A DNA stretch of 64,000 bases from Butyrivibrio sp. XPD2006. Lineage in GTDB: Bacteria > Bacillota > Clostridia > Lachnospirales > Lachnospiraceae. Below, piece by piece: positions 27,366-37,278 of the stretch. Below the pieces are notes generated by a model. That model saw only the letters and a list, made by a program, of their open reading frames with translations. It had not been told where the DNA came from and searched no databases. Every line of letters starts with the position of its first letter. Positions within the stretch are counted from its first letter, which is position 1. The translations under genes were made by a program, and so were the position numbers. The DNA is taken from NCBI RefSeq assembly GCF_000420865.1, contig NZ_ATVT01000005.1, positions 1-64,000 of the forward strand, written 5' to 3'.

Positions 27366-28847
27366 ATGGCTGTAAATCTTAATTTACAAACATCTGAGAG
27401 CAGAGAGACACGACTTGGCTCCATAACAGGTTATCACGGCTCTCTAAAGGAAATGGCAACCCAGGGATGTCAGGGGTGTCTTAAGAACTGTAAAAGAGAC
27501 TTTTCAACAGGCTGCAGCTGTAGTCATTCTCACTGCCTTGATCAGTTGGCAGGCCTTGAAGGAGCGGTAATAATCGATCACTCACCGGTAGGCTGCAGTG
27601 CAGGTCTTATTGGTTACAACAGATCACTTAACAACAAGTTTTATGAGAGTAAAAATGCGGATCAGAACAGTAATCTTAAAATATTTTCAACTAATATCAG
27701 AGAACAGGATACTGTGTTCGGAGCTTCAGAGAAACTCAGGAATACCATACAATTCGCCTATGACAGACATCACCCAAAGCACATGTATGTTGTGGCCAGC
27801 TGCGTATCGGCGATTATAGGAGAGGACGCATACTCAATAGCCGAAGAGATGTCTGAGGAGCTGGGAGTGCCAATCGGTTATGCATCAAGTGAAGGAATCA
27901 ACTCAAAGATATGGGCTTCAGGCTTTGACGCATACTGTCATTCGGTTTCAAAAGCTCTTTTAAAAGAACCCAAAGAAAAGAAGGATCAGGTTACATACGT
28001 AGGTTTTTATCCTAAGGGACGTGACCACATTGAGTGGATGTTTGAGCGCTTCGGCTTTAAGATGCTCTTCCTCACAGGTGGTTCAAATCTCGATGATTTT
28101 GCAAGAGCATCCGAGTCCAAGGCTGTTTTCGGACAGTGCGGAGCTCAGTCAAGTTACCTCTGCGGAGCACTTGAGCAGAGATTCGGAGTTAAGTATTTTC
28201 AGTCTCATCTTCCCTATGGCGGAATCGGTGTTGAGAGGTTCCTCAGAGAGTTCGGTGCTTATTTCGGAAAAGAGGATATTGCAGAAGAGATCATCAAGGA
28301 AGAGAAGGAAGCTTATGCTTTCAGGCTTGCGAAGGTTAAGAAAAAGCTCGCCGGAAAGAAAGTGTTCATAGCCCTTGGTGCAAGCTTTGCTTATGAGTAC
28401 ACAAGGATGTGTAAGGAGCTTGGCATGGAGGTCATCCATACCGTTGCTTATCACTACGATCCACATCTGGACAATGAGTCTCCCGACAAGGTTGCAGCAG
28501 CTACCGACGTTTACGAGCTTGAGCAGGACGTGCCGACCAGCGTAAATGACGGTCAGAACATGGAGACCATGATCACCTTAAAGCACAACAAGCCCGATAT
28601 CGTAATATCCAGAGCTCATAAGGCAAGTGCCTGGGCTGTAAGAAACGGAATTACAGCGCTGGAAGTTAAGATCGGACTTCCGATGGTCGGATACAGAGGA
28701 CTTGTAGAGTTTGGTGAGCTGGTGATTAAGACACTGGCAAACACCAATTTTGAAAGAAAATTTGGAGCCAGATTCAGACTACCTTTTACAGAGGCATACC
28801 TTAATTCCGAACCGTTTAGTTTTTTGAAGGAGGCTCAAAATGGCTGA
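27366..28847 (+). CDS. NifD-like catalytic subunit of a nitrogenase-like reductase
   Basis: The 493-residue protein has the cysteines expected for an 8Fe (P-type) cluster at C57 (with C50 and C52), C77 (SPVGCSAG) and C146 (VASCVSAIIGED). C258 in FGQCGAQSSYL lines up by eye with the cofactor cysteine of NifD. The cofactor histidine of NifD has no clear match: the region reads GLPMVGYRGLVEFGE. An N-terminal cysteine-rich stretch holds C35, C38, C42, C50, C52 and C57. Family placement is group IV-like nitrogenase homologue, so nitrogen fixation is not implied. The last 8 bp overlap the next gene. Confidence 0.87.
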   Translation: MAVNLNLQTSESRETRLGSITGYHGSLKEMATQGCQGCLKNCKRDFSTGCSCSHSHCLDQLAGLEGAVIIDHSPVGCSAGLIGYNRSLNNKFYESKNADQNSNLKIFSTNIREQDTVFGASEKLRNTIQFAYDRHHPKHMYVVASCVSAIIGEDAYSIAEEMSEELGVPIGYASSEGINSKIWASGFDAYCHSVSKALLKEPKEKKDQVTYVGFYPKGRDHIEWMFERFGFKMLFLTGGSNLDDFARASESKAVFGQCGAQSSYLCGALEQRFGVKYFQSHLPYGGIGVERFLREFGAYFGKEDIAEEIIKEEKEAYAFRLAKVKKKLAGKKVFIALGASFAYEYTRMCKELGMEVIHTVAYHYDPHLDNESPDKVAAATDVYELEQDVPTSVNDGQNMETMITLKHNKPDIVISRAHKASAWAVRNGITALEVKIGLPMVGYRGLVEFGELVIKTLANTNFERKFGARFRLPFTEAYLNSEPFSFLKEAQNG

Positions 28848-30171
28848 GTGTATTGAACAATCAAGAGTTGCCTGTGCCCTGGGAGGAATATATACAGCAC
28901 TTGCAATAGACGGGGTATTGCCCGTCACACATACGGGTCCCGGATGCCTTGCTCAGGCATCGGATATCCTGGGAAGGGTAAACGGAGGACAGGCGCCTGT
29001 TCCCTTTGAGGAATCGGTTGTTCCCTGTACCGACTTCTGTAACACCGACGTTGTATTCGGCGGTGGCGAGCACCTTAGGACAGTTATTGAAAAGTCAATT
29101 GAGTACTATGATGCGAAGCTTATCATCGCCGTGGATGGCTGTACAGCCGAGATAGTGGGGGATGATATCGAGGAGGTCGCTGAGAGCTTTGAAGGCAGCA
29201 GGATTCCCGTTATTAGTGCAAAGCTCCCCGGATTTGTGGGAAACAATCTCTTTGGACACAGTCAGATCCTTAAGTCTATTGTTAACCAGTATCTGGAGCC
29301 CACTGGAGAAGTGAATCCGCTTCAGGTCAACGTGTTTGGTATTGTGCCTTTCTACGACACCTTCTGGCAGGGAACTCTGGAGAGGCTTGAAGAGCTGCTT
29401 AAGGCTATAGGGCTTGAACCCAATATCATCTATGGTCACGGCCACGGTATAGAGAATGTTAAAAAGATCCCTTCAGCAGGATTTAACCTTGTTTTATCAC
29501 CCTGGATCGACCTTGATATTGCAAAGCTCTTAGAGCAGAAGTTCAAGACTCCTTTCCTTCAGTTTGACAACGTACCGATCGGACCGACAGAGACCACCAA
29601 GTTCATAAGAACCCTTGTGGAGTATGCAGGCCTTGATCAGGTAAAGGCGGAGAGCTATATCAAGAAGTCCGAGGACAGATACTATTACTACATCAGCAGA
29701 CATCAGGCTTTTGTCTATGCCTGCAAATATATACCAAAGGACTTCTACTTTATCGGAAGCGCTGCAGCAGCAGTCTCTGTAACCAGATTCATGGTTAATG
29801 ATGTAGGCTCGGTGCCGCTCAGGATTTATATTACCGATAATGTTCCGAAAGAGAGACAGGAAGATGTAAGAAAATCTCTTTACGATGTGGAACTTGAAGA
29901 TAAGGACTATGAGGTAATCTTCACAGAAGATGGAGGCCTTGCAGCGGATGATCTTAAGAAAGAACATGAAGACAGATCTGTGGTATTCGGATCCAACTGG
30001 GATCTGCTCACAGCAAGATCAATAGGATCGGCGTTTGTGCCGGTTTGCGCACCATATGGTCAGACACTTATCGGTTCCAAGAACTATTTTGGATACGAGG
30101 GCGGAGTAGCTCTTTTCTCTGATTACTATGCAGAGATCGCGACCAATCCACAGGTTGCATTTATTGGATAA
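28840..30171 (+). CDS. NifK-like subunit of a nitrogenase-like reductase
   Basis: The 443-residue protein begins almost directly with the P-cluster region: C12 (VACALGG), C36 (HTGPGCLAQ) and C101 (DGCTAEIVGDD) match the three NifK cysteines. With C57, C77 and C146 of the partner, all six ligands for the bridging cluster appear to be kept. Two more cysteines, C63 and C67, lie in VVPCTDFCNTDVVFGG. GAAGGAGG precedes the ATG, which overlaps the NifD-like gene, so equal expression is likely. Confidence 0.87.
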   Translation: MAECIEQSRVACALGGIYTALAIDGVLPVTHTGPGCLAQASDILGRVNGGQAPVPFEESVVPCTDFCNTDVVFGGGEHLRTVIEKSIEYYDAKLIIAVDGCTAEIVGDDIEEVAESFEGSRIPVISAKLPGFVGNNLFGHSQILKSIVNQYLEPTGEVNPLQVNVFGIVPFYDTFWQGTLERLEELLKAIGLEPNIIYGHGHGIENVKKIPSAGFNLVLSPWIDLDIAKLLEQKFKTPFLQFDNVPIGPTETTKFIRTLVEYAGLDQVKAESYIKKSEDRYYYYISRHQAFVYACKYIPKDFYFIGSAAAAVSVTRFMVNDVGSVPLRIYITDNVPKERQEDVRKSLYDVELEDKDYEVIFTEDGGLAADDLKKEHEDRSVVFGSNWDLLTARSIGSAFVPVCAPYGQTLIGSKNYFGYEGGVALFSDYYAEIATNPQVAFIG

Positions 30172-30191
30172 ATACTCAGGAGGAAGCAGTA

Positions 30192-30557
30192 ATGTCATAT
30201 TATATCGCAGTAGCTACAAGTGATGGGGAAATCATAGATACACATTTTGGCCATGCATCATCATTTTTGATCCTCGAAGTTGATGATTTCGGAAACTACG
30301 AGGAAATTGAGGACAGACAGGTAAGACCTGCCTGCGGCGGCGGAGAGTGCCATGCCTGCGCCGGAAGCCTTATGAATGAAATTGCAGAAAGTCTTAAGGA
30401 TGTCGATTTTGTCCTCTGTGCAAGAAGTGGTCCCCACGCAGAGGAGGCTCTGAGAAGATATGGCATTGCCCTTCTTGATGTAATGATGCCCATATCAAGG
30501 GCAGTTCCCAAGATACATAAGTTCAGACAGCGCTATCGGAGAAATGTTGTGATATGA
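30192..30557 (+). CDS. NifX/NafY-like cofactor-handling protein
   Basis: The 121-residue protein is a dinitrogenase iron-molybdenum cofactor domain: IAVATSDGEIIDTHFGHASSFLILEVDD is the family opening, and IAESLKDVDFVLCARSGPHAEEALRRYGI the closing half. An insert CGGGECHAC (about residues 49-57) brings extra metal-binding cysteines. Such proteins carry NifB-co or cofactor intermediates; here it fits delivery of the NifB-like product to the NifDK-like enzyme. It overlaps the next gene by 4 bp. Confidence 0.85.
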   Translation: MSYYIAVATSDGEIIDTHFGHASSFLILEVDDFGNYEEIEDRQVRPACGGGECHACAGSLMNEIAESLKDVDFVLCARSGPHAEEALRRYGIALLDVMMPISRAVPKIHKFRQRYRRNVVI

Positions 30558-31192
30558 GGAGAACTACAGTTGAAACTTCAGTTGGAAAGCTTGTTCCGTT
30601 TTATGAAATCACGGACGGAAGACAGAAAAACAGACCCTCTGTCGAGTACTACAAGAGCGGAGCTCTCTACAGTGTTTATCTGCAGGAGCAGACTAAGGTT
30701 CACACTCCTGTAGGAGATATGCCGGCTGAGTTGGTGACCTTTTACGAGAGTGGAAATATAAAAAGAGTCTTTCCACTGTATGGTCAGCTCTCCGGCTTTT
30801 GGACCGAGGAGCAGGAGTATGAGCTGGCAAAGCCCATGACCTTCACGGTCCAGGGCGAGAAGGTCAGCGTAAAACCCCTCTGCATCCACTTCTATGAGAG
30901 CGGTAAAATCTGCAGCATCACCATATGGTCAAAAGAGAGAATGACTGTTCACACTCTCTACGGGGATATCATAACTGATCTGGGAATTGAGTTTTACGAA
31001 TCGGGCGAGATAAGAAGTGTCGAGCCCATGATTGGAACAAAACTCAACATCCCTGACAGGGGAGTTGTGTATCCCTACAATTTTTTCAGGCTCAGGATGC
31101 ATGCAGACGATAATACCCTGAAGTTCGATAAAACAGGGCATCTGGAAGCTGATTTTGCTGATTCTGTCTATGGAATAAAAACGGTAGTTTAA
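30554..31192 (+). CDS. Unknown protein with FYESG repeats, last gene of the nitrogenase-like operon
   Basis: I do not recognise this 212-residue protein beyond a resemblance to MORN-type repeats. It has at least three units with the pattern FYESG-I-V-P--G: FYESGNIKRVFPLYG, FYESGKICSI and FYESGEIRSVEPMIG, plus a related YYKSGALYSVYL near the start. Such repeats usually form short beta hairpins. There is no signal peptide and no cysteine pair. Its start overlaps the NifX-like gene (ATGA), so it belongs to the operon and may be an accessory or structural factor for the complex. Confidence 0.65.
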   Translation: MRRTTVETSVGKLVPFYEITDGRQKNRPSVEYYKSGALYSVYLQEQTKVHTPVGDMPAELVTFYESGNIKRVFPLYGQLSGFWTEEQEYELAKPMTFTVQGEKVSVKPLCIHFYESGKICSITIWSKERMTVHTLYGDIITDLGIEFYESGEIRSVEPMIGTKLNIPDRGVVYPYNFFRLRMHADDNTLKFDKTGHLEADFADSVYGIKTVV

Positions 31193-31197
31193 GTAAA

Positions 31198-31255
31198 ACT
31201 TATAACGTCCTATAAGTATAGTGTCTTTTACATCTCAGTCATTGTAGTTGATAAT
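31198..31255 (+). promoter_or_regulatory. Operator and promoter of sulfur unit C
   Basis: A perfect ACTTATA-N6-TATAAGT lies at 31198-31217, a TTTTAC -35 box at 31226-31231 and GATAAT at 31250-31255 after 18 bp. Spacing from operator to -35 and to -10 is the same to the base as in unit A. Confidence 0.75.
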
Positions 31256-31290
31256 TGCAAATAACAAAAATGATGACGGAGATGAAAAAC

Positions 31291-32031
31291 ATGGCTAATC
31301 TATTTGATTTCAAATTGGTATTTACTCAAATACCGGATCTTCTAAGGTACCTGCCAACTACATTGGAACTGTCAGTGATCTCAATGCTTATCGGAATCAT
31401 CCTCGGACTGATCCTTGCAATCATCAAGATCCGCGAGATTCCTGTTCTTAAGCATATCGCAACATTCTTTATATCACTGATCAGAGGAACACCGATACTG
31501 GTGCAGCTCTACATCGCATACTTTGGAATCCCGATGTTCTTTAAATGGTTCAATGCCAAGAACGGAACGGACATCAAAGTGGCAGAGGTATCGGGCTTTG
31601 TATATGCGGTAATAGCGCTTGGCATCAACCAGTCCGCATACAATGCAGAGTTCATCAGAGCAGCTCTTTTGTCTGTGGGAGAGGGACAGATCGAGGCAGC
31701 AAGCGCACTGGGAATGACTTACCTTCAGGCACTTCGAAGGATAATACTTCCCGAGGCCATCACGGTTGCACTCCCATCCCTCGGAAATTCTTTTATCTCA
31801 GTAATAAAAGGAACATCACTTGCCTTCACATGTGCAGTGGTTGAGATGACAGCTCAGGGTAAGATCCTCGGCGGAAGAACATACAGATACTTCGAAGTGT
31901 ATGTATCCCTTGCCATCATCTACTGGGTGATCACGATCATCATTGAACAGTTACTGAAGGCAGCAGAGAAGAAGATTGCCATACCTGATCAGGTGGCAAA
32001 CTACATTCCGGAAGATGAGGTAAAGGCATGA
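31291..32031 (+). CDS. Amino acid ABC transporter permease (unit C)
   Basis: This 246-residue permease of the HisM/TcyB type has RGTPILVQLYIAYFG and the EAA loop EAASALGMTYLQALRRIILPEA. The ATG at 31291 has GGAGA 8 bp upstream; earlier ATG codons at 31270-31282 lack a site. Its operon has no binding protein, while unit A has one without a permease; both units share the operator. Function as part of a cystine- or sulfur-amino-acid importer is inferred. Confidence 0.88.
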   Translation: MANLFDFKLVFTQIPDLLRYLPTTLELSVISMLIGIILGLILAIIKIREIPVLKHIATFFISLIRGTPILVQLYIAYFGIPMFFKWFNAKNGTDIKVAEVSGFVYAVIALGINQSAYNAEFIRAALLSVGEGQIEAASALGMTYLQALRRIILPEAITVALPSLGNSFISVIKGTSLAFTCAVVEMTAQGKILGGRTYRYFEVYVSLAIIYWVITIIIEQLLKAAEKKIAIPDQVANYIPEDEVKA

Positions 32032-32786
32032 TACAGATAGAGGGACTTTCAAAAAGATATCACGACAATGTAGTCCTTGAAGATGTTTCCTTAAACATCA
32101 ACGAGGGTGACGTAATAGGAATTATCGGACCTTCGGGAACAGGTAAATCGACACTGCTACGGTGCATCGACCAGCTGGAGATCCCGGAGAAGGGAACAAT
32201 AAGCCTTGGGGAAAAGACAATTGACCTGTCCAAAAAGAACAAGAAGGATATAAACGAGATAAGACAGAACACAGGAATGGTCTTCCAGAGATTCAATCTC
32301 TTTGAGAAAAAGACAGCTCTGGAAAACGTAATGGAAGGTCTTATCGTAGTAAAGAAAATGTCCAAGGAAGAGGCGAAAAAGATAGCGCTGGAGGAGCTTG
32401 CAAAGGTTGGAATGACAGCCTGGGCAAACCACTATCCAAAGCACATGTCCGGCGGACAGCAGCAGAGAGTTGCCATTGCAAGGGCACTTGCCATGAAGCC
32501 GAGACTCCTTCTTCTGGACGAGCCCACATCAGCTCTTGATCCTGAACTTGTTGGGGAAGTTCTGGATGTAATAAAAGAGATCGCAGGTAAGGGCTATACG
32601 ATGCTCCTGGTATCCCATGAGATGAGCTTTGTAAGGAATGTGTCAAACAGAGTTATCTTCCTTGACAAGGGACATATCGTGGAAGACGGAACACCGACAG
32701 AAGTCTTTGAGCATCCCAAGAATCAGAGGACAAAAGACTTCTTTGCAAAGATGAATTTAATGAATCAACCGGATTATATTATTTGA
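32028..32786 (+). CDS. Amino acid ABC transporter ATP-binding protein (unit C)
   Basis: The 252-residue ATPase has Walker A GPSGTGKST, signature MSGGQQQR and Walker B LLLLDEPTSALDPE. It overlaps the permease stop by 4 bp (ATGA) and would power the same importer. Confidence 0.9.
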   Translation: MIQIEGLSKRYHDNVVLEDVSLNINEGDVIGIIGPSGTGKSTLLRCIDQLEIPEKGTISLGEKTIDLSKKNKKDINEIRQNTGMVFQRFNLFEKKTALENVMEGLIVVKKMSKEEAKKIALEELAKVGMTAWANHYPKHMSGGQQQRVAIARALAMKPRLLLLDEPTSALDPELVGEVLDVIKEIAGKGYTMLLVSHEMSFVRNVSNRVIFLDKGHIVEDGTPTEVFEHPKNQRTKDFFAKMNLMNQPDYII

Positions 32787-32810
32787 TCATAAGATCAGGA
32801 GGAGAGAAAA

Positions 32811-34070
32811 ATGGGAAATGCATGCAGCTTAGAGGAACACAGAAAAAAGACCCAGGCAGGAGCACCTGTAGACGGATACACAGATGAACTTGCAGCAAAG
32901 TTCGCAGAAGAGGTGGGGGTTCCGCCAAGACCCAGCGAAGTTAAGAATGAGATCGATGAGAGGGGCGCATTTGTAAGACAGCCCAACGCTTTCATTGCAA
33001 AGGCAGGCGAGGGCGAAGGTGAGTGGAAGCCCGAGGCCGGAAGATATCAGATCTACTGGATGAAGGGCTGCAACTGGTCAAACAGACCCGTTATCGTAAG
33101 GGATATTCTCGGACTTACAGATGTCATCTACGATATCAGAACTTCTCACAGCGGTGAGTCAAACAGATACGGACACGGTTTCGGAGATCAGGAAGGATTC
33201 AAGGATCCCAGGACCGGAGCATACTTCCTTTCAGAGTTTTATCAGAGAGCAAACCCTGATTTCAAGGGCAGAGCAACAACACCTACCATCGTAGACATCA
33301 AGGAGAAGAAGGCAGTCAACAACGACTACCACAGAATGACCAACTACCTCGAGGTTAACTTCAGAGCACTTCAGCCTGAGGATGCACCTGATCTCTATCC
33401 TGTTAAGTACAGGGATGTCATCGACGAGTTCAATGACTGGCTCTTCCCTCACGTAAACAACGGACATTACAGAATGGCTTTCTGCCAGTCTGTTGAGGCT
33501 TATGACGAGGCCTTTGATGACTTCTACGATTCTTTGGATAAGCTGGAAAAGAGACTTTCCGAGAACAGATTCCTCTTCGGTGATTACATCACAGATTCCG
33601 ACATTAGATTCTTTGTAACTATCGTGAGATGGGATACAAGCTACTTCAGAAACGTAGGACCTACTAAGCACAGAATTGCGGATTATCCTAACATCTATGC
33701 TTATATGAAGGAGCTTTACAACATTCCTGCATTCAAGAATGCTACCTTCGTACATGACCTTGTACTTGGAAGAGGCGGAGACAGAGATGCTCTCTTTGCT
33801 GATTATAACGTAAGGATTTCAAGCCAGATCGATTACGATAAGCTCTGGGCTGACGACGGCAGCAGAGCAGCACTTTCATCGGATCCAAACGGTGACATCT
33901 ACCTTCGTCACCCTAAGGGAGAGACAGTAGAGGACTACCAGAGTGAGATTTCTGTTTCACACTGGAACTTTGAGTCACATGATGACAGAGATCCTTCAGA
34001 TCCTAAGAACAGTCCGCTCAGAGTTGATGCAAGCATCAATCCTCTTAAAGGTCTTTTAAAGAACGAATAA
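32811..34070 (+). CDS. Xi-class GST-like protein with altered active site
   Basis: The 419-residue protein begins with [10 protein letters not shown], shared with the paralogue at 19770, followed by a variable segment and then the family core: [20 protein letters not shown] with C87 in CNWS instead of [31 protein letters not shown] and [19 protein letters not shown] are intact. A C-terminal tail of about 90 residues (after [19 protein letters not shown]) is not seen in the other paralogues. Thiol cofactor and substrate are unknown. GAGGAGAG lies 6 bp before the ATG. Confidence 0.83.
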   Translation: MGNACSLEEHRKKTQAGAPVDGYTDELAAKFAEEVGVPPRPSEVKNEIDERGAFVRQPNAFIAKAGEGEGEWKPEAGRYQIYWMKGCNWSNRPVIVRDILGLTDVIYDIRTSHSGESNRYGHGFGDQEGFKDPRTGAYFLSEFYQRANPDFKGRATTPTIVDIKEKKAVNNDYHRMTNYLEVNFRALQPEDAPDLYPVKYRDVIDEFNDWLFPHVNNGHYRMAFCQSVEAYDEAFDDFYDSLDKLEKRLSENRFLFGDYITDSDIRFFVTIVRWDTSYFRNVGPTKHRIADYPNIYAYMKELYNIPAFKNATFVHDLVLGRGGDRDALFADYNVRISSQIDYDKLWADDGSRAALSSDPNGDIYLRHPKGETVEDYQSEISVSHWNFESHDDRDPSDPKNSPLRVDASINPLKGLLKNE

Positions 34071-34095
34071 TCACTACAGCACCGGGAGAACAACC

Positions 34096-35226
34096 ATGGG
34101 AAAAGAGATCACAGACAGAATCGTGGATTCATTCATAAAGCTTGCGGAGATTGACGGCATCAGCTACGGGGAGAGAAAAGTTGCCGATCATCTTGTAAAA
34201 ATATGGAAAGAGCTTGATGTGACACTTGATGAGGATAGCGCAGGTGAAAAGATCGGCGGTGATACGGGCAATCTTTACGGCTTTATTCCCGGAACGGGAA
34301 AACTTAAGGATGCGGAACCGATCCTGTTTTGTGCTCACATGGATACGGTATCTCCCGGAATAGGCAAAAAGATAATCGTCCACGAGGACGGAACCATAAC
34401 CAGTGACAGAACAACAGTACTTGGGGCAGACGACAGAGCTGCCCTTACTGTTATTTATGAAGGCTACAGGCAGGTCCTTGAAGAGGGAGAAGATCACGCT
34501 CCCATAGAGCTGCTGTTTACACCTGCGGAAGAGACCTATACCGTGGGAGCATCAGCTTTTGACTACTCGGGGATCAAGGCAAAAAAGGCAATTGTTCCCG
34601 ACTGCAGCGGAAGCTTTGGCGCATACGCATCGGGAGAACCGAGCCTTGTCTACTTTGAAATCACCGTAAACGGCAAATCGGCTCATGCGGGGTTTGAACC
34701 GGAAAATGGTATCAACGCCATAGCTGCTTCTGCATCTGCTATCAGTAGGATCAAGCAGGGCTGGGTCAACGATCACACGTCACTCAATTTCGGAACCATC
34801 GAGGGAGGAACCGTCAGCAATGCTGTATCCGCCAAGGTTGTGATAAAGGGTGAGATCAGAAGCGCCATCCACGAAGATGCAGTGGCTGCCTATGAAAATG
34901 TGGTGAAGGTCTTTGAGGAAGAGGCTTCTGCAATAGGTGCCACTGCAGAGTTTTTTTATGACATAAGACTCAAGGCATACAGGACCAACGAAAGTGAAAC
35001 GGGAAGTACACTGGAAATTTATAACAGAGCTCTTGAGAAGCTCGGAGAAAAGTCTTTTCCCAAGAAATCCTTCGGAGGCAGTGACAACAACGTGCTTATG
35101 AGAAACGGGATAGACGGACTTTGCATCTACAATGCAATGCATGAGATCCACACAGTTAACGAATATACAACAGTAGAAGAACTTGTAAAAACAACACAGC
35201 TCATTAAAAACATAATGACGGGCTGA
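34096..35226 (+). CDS. M20 family peptidase (PepT-like)
   Basis: The 376-residue metalloprotein has the M20 zinc motifs: [10 protein letters not shown] (His, Asp), [10 protein letters not shown] (bridging Asp), TPAEET (catalytic Glu) and [10 protein letters not shown] near the end, with a lid domain around [14 protein letters not shown]. It resembles tripeptidase T-type enzymes. In the B. subtilis S-substituted cysteine pathway an M20 enzyme removes the acetyl group put on by SnaA, and acetyltransferases are present here in unit A, so deacetylation is an alternative to peptide cleavage. Confidence 0.87.
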   Translation: MGKEITDRIVDSFIKLAEIDGISYGERKVADHLVKIWKELDVTLDEDSAGEKIGGDTGNLYGFIPGTGKLKDAEPILFCAHMDTVSPGIGKKIIVHEDGTITSDRTTVLGADDRAALTVIYEGYRQVLEEGEDHAPIELLFTPAEETYTVGASAFDYSGIKAKKAIVPDCSGSFGAYASGEPSLVYFEITVNGKSAHAGFEPENGINAIAASASAISRIKQGWVNDHTSLNFGTIEGGTVSNAVSAKVVIKGEIRSAIHEDAVAAYENVVKVFEEEASAIGATAEFFYDIRLKAYRTNESETGSTLEIYNRALEKLGEKSFPKKSFGGSDNNVLMRNGIDGLCIYNAMHEIHTVNEYTTVEELVKTTQLIKNIMTG

Positions 35227-35245
35227 TTTAAAGGAGGATATGAAA

Positions 35246-36175
35246 ATGGGAAAGACATACGACAGCATTCTTGAACTGGTTGGACGCACACCTATTGTGC
35301 AGCTTCACAAGCTGGAGGCGAAGGAGAATACGGTAGCTCACATTTATGCAAAGCTCGAGTTCTTCAATCCTACATCAAGTGTTAAGGCTCGTCCGGCGCT
35401 CAACATGGTTGAGGAGGCGGAAAAGGACGGAAGACTTAAACCCGGCGGAACCATTATTGAAGGAACCAGCGGAAATACAGGAATAGGTATTGCAGCTGTG
35501 GCTGCGGCCAAGGGATACAAGTGCATCATCTGCATGCCTGACAATCTGTCAAAAGAGCGCCTTCTTACCCTTAAGAGTTTTGGCGCAGAGGTTGTTCTGA
35601 CTGACTCCAAGCTTAACATGGCAGGAGCCGGCGCAAAGGCAGCTGAGATATTAGAGAAGACCCCCGGCGGAGTTATCATGGGACAGGGCGGAAACCCTGC
35701 AAATCCCGGGGCACATTATAAGACAACAGGTCCCGAGATCTGGGAGGATCTGGATGGCAAAGTTGATATTTTCCTGGCTGCATCGGGAACAGGCGGAACA
35801 ATTTCCGGAGCAGGCGATTACCTTCGTGAAAAGAATCCTGATGTTGAGATCATTGCAGTTGAGCCTAAGGGAAGCGCTGTGTTAAACGGCGGTGAGCCCG
35901 GACCTCACAAGATCCAGGGAATAGGCGGCGGTGCAACACCTCCTGTGACCAAGGTAGAGCTCTTTAATGAGGTTATTGACGTAACTGATGAAGATGCCTA
36001 TGAATATGCAAGGCTCATCCCGCAGCTTGAGGGATTCTCGGTTGGTATCTCAGCAGGCGCGGCTCTCTGGGCAGCTGTCCAGGTGGCAAAGAGACCCGAA
36101 AACAAGGGCAAGAACATTGTTACCATTATTCCCGACAACGGTGACAGATACCTTTCAAGCGATCTTTACGACTGA
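35246..36175 (+). CDS. Divergent cysteine synthase family protein
   Basis: This 309-residue PLP enzyme belongs to the CysK/CysM fold. K47 in SSVKAR is the PLP lysine (most relatives have SVKDR), and TSGNTG binds the substrate carboxylate. It departs from normal CysK in GQGGNPANPG (usual QFxNPANP) and in GIGGGATPP (usual GIGAGFVP), parts near the active site, so its acceptor or donor may differ. The paralogue at 36301 has the normal sequence. AGGAGG is 2 bp from an ATG at 35240 but 8 bp from 35246, so the second is the start. Confidence 0.87.
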   Translation: MGKTYDSILELVGRTPIVQLHKLEAKENTVAHIYAKLEFFNPTSSVKARPALNMVEEAEKDGRLKPGGTIIEGTSGNTGIGIAAVAAAKGYKCIICMPDNLSKERLLTLKSFGAEVVLTDSKLNMAGAGAKAAEILEKTPGGVIMGQGGNPANPGAHYKTTGPEIWEDLDGKVDIFLAASGTGGTISGAGDYLREKNPDVEIIAVEPKGSAVLNGGEPGPHKIQGIGGGATPPVTKVELFNEVIDVTDEDAYEYARLIPQLEGFSVGISAGAALWAAVQVAKRPENKGKNIVTIIPDNGDRYLSSDLYD

Positions 36176-36197
36176 TATCTGCGGAGCAATAAGTAAA

Positions 36198-36253
36198 CCA
36201 TATACCCGCCTATAAGCTTTCTTTAATTTTCAAAGGTCTTTTGGCGTGATAGT
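36198..36253 (+). promoter_or_regulatory. Operator and promoter of sulfur unit D
   Basis: The operator at 36198-36217 reads CCATATA-N6-TATAAGC, so its right half is nearly perfect and its left half partly kept. A -10-like GATAGT lies at 36248-36253, 31 bp after the operator. Confidence 0.5.
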
Positions 36254-36300
36254 ATCAATATATCAAAACAAACGAACATAATTGATTGGAGGAAATCATC

Positions 36301-37236
36301 ATGGCAGATATAAAGCAGAGCGCATTAGAGCTTATTGGGGGAACACCACTTCTTCAGATTAACAACTACAGCAAGAATGCAGGGGTGACAGGTGCGACGA
36401 TTATTGCGAAACTGGAGTACTTAAATCCGGCAGGATCCGTTAAGGACAGAGTTGCACTTGCGATGATAGAGGATGCTGAAAAGAGCGGAAAGCTCAAGGA
36501 AGGCGCAACGATCATCGAGCCTACCAGCGGAAACACAGGAATCGGACTTGCAGCAGTTGCAGCAGCCAAGGGATACAGAACAATCCTTACACTTCCTGAG
36601 ACAATGAGTGTTGAGAGAAGAAATCTTCTCAAGGCATACGGCGCAGAGATCGTTCTCACTGAAGGCGCAAAGGGCATGAAGGGCGCCATTGCCAAGGCAG
36701 AGGAGCTTGCAAACGAGATTCCCGGAGCTATCATCCTCGGACAGTTTGTAAACCCTGCAAACCCAGCTATTCACAGAACTACAACAGGTCCTGAGATCTG
36801 GAAGCAGACAGACGGCCAGGTTGACATTTTTATCGCAGGTGTTGGTACAGGCGGAACAGTTACAGGTGTAGGCGAGTTCTTAAAGGAGTTGAATCCTGAT
36901 GTTAAGATCATTGCTGTTGAGCCTGCAACAAGCCCTGTTCTTTCAAAGGGAACAGCAGGACCTCACAAGATCCAGGGTATCGGCGCAGGTTTCGTACCTG
37001 ACACACTCAACACCGAGATTTATGACGAAGTAATCGCAATCGAGAACGAGGATGCTTTTGCAGAGGGCAAGAGATTTGCGGTTTCAGAAGGAATTCTGGT
37101 TGGTATTTCATCAGGTGCTGCACTTAAGGCAGCAACCATCGTGGCTGCAAGAGAAGAGAACAAGGGCAAGAAAATCGTAGTACTTCTTCCTGACTCAGGT
37201 GACAGATATCTTTCAACACCTCTCTTCGCAGACTGA
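36301..37236 (+). CDS. cysK: Cysteine synthase (O-acetylserine sulfhydrylase)
   Basis: The 311-residue enzyme makes cysteine from O-acetylserine and sulfide. It has all the usual marks: K48 in GSVKDR for [34 protein letters not shown], the GTGGTVTG phosphate loop, [10 protein letters not shown] and [10 protein letters not shown] at the end. GGAGG lies 9 bp before the ATG at 36301. It opens unit D and is about as similar in plan to its upstream paralogue as separate CysK types are. Confidence 0.93.
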   Translation: MADIKQSALELIGGTPLLQINNYSKNAGVTGATIIAKLEYLNPAGSVKDRVALAMIEDAEKSGKLKEGATIIEPTSGNTGIGLAAVAAAKGYRTILTLPETMSVERRNLLKAYGAEIVLTEGAKGMKGAIAKAEELANEIPGAIILGQFVNPANPAIHRTTTGPEIWKQTDGQVDIFIAGVGTGGTVTGVGEFLKELNPDVKIIAVEPATSPVLSKGTAGPHKIQGIGAGFVPDTLNTEIYDEVIAIENEDAFAEGKRFAVSEGILVGISSGAALKAATIVAAREENKGKKIVVLLPDSGDRYLSTPLFAD

Positions 37237-37278
37237 TAAAGGCTCATAATAGTTTCTTTTTCATAACATATTTAAAGG

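Noticed and set aside
27366..30171. CfbCD (F430) or BchNB (chlorophyll) enzymes
   Set aside because: Those systems do not need NifB or NifX, and no pathway genes for either cofactor are present.
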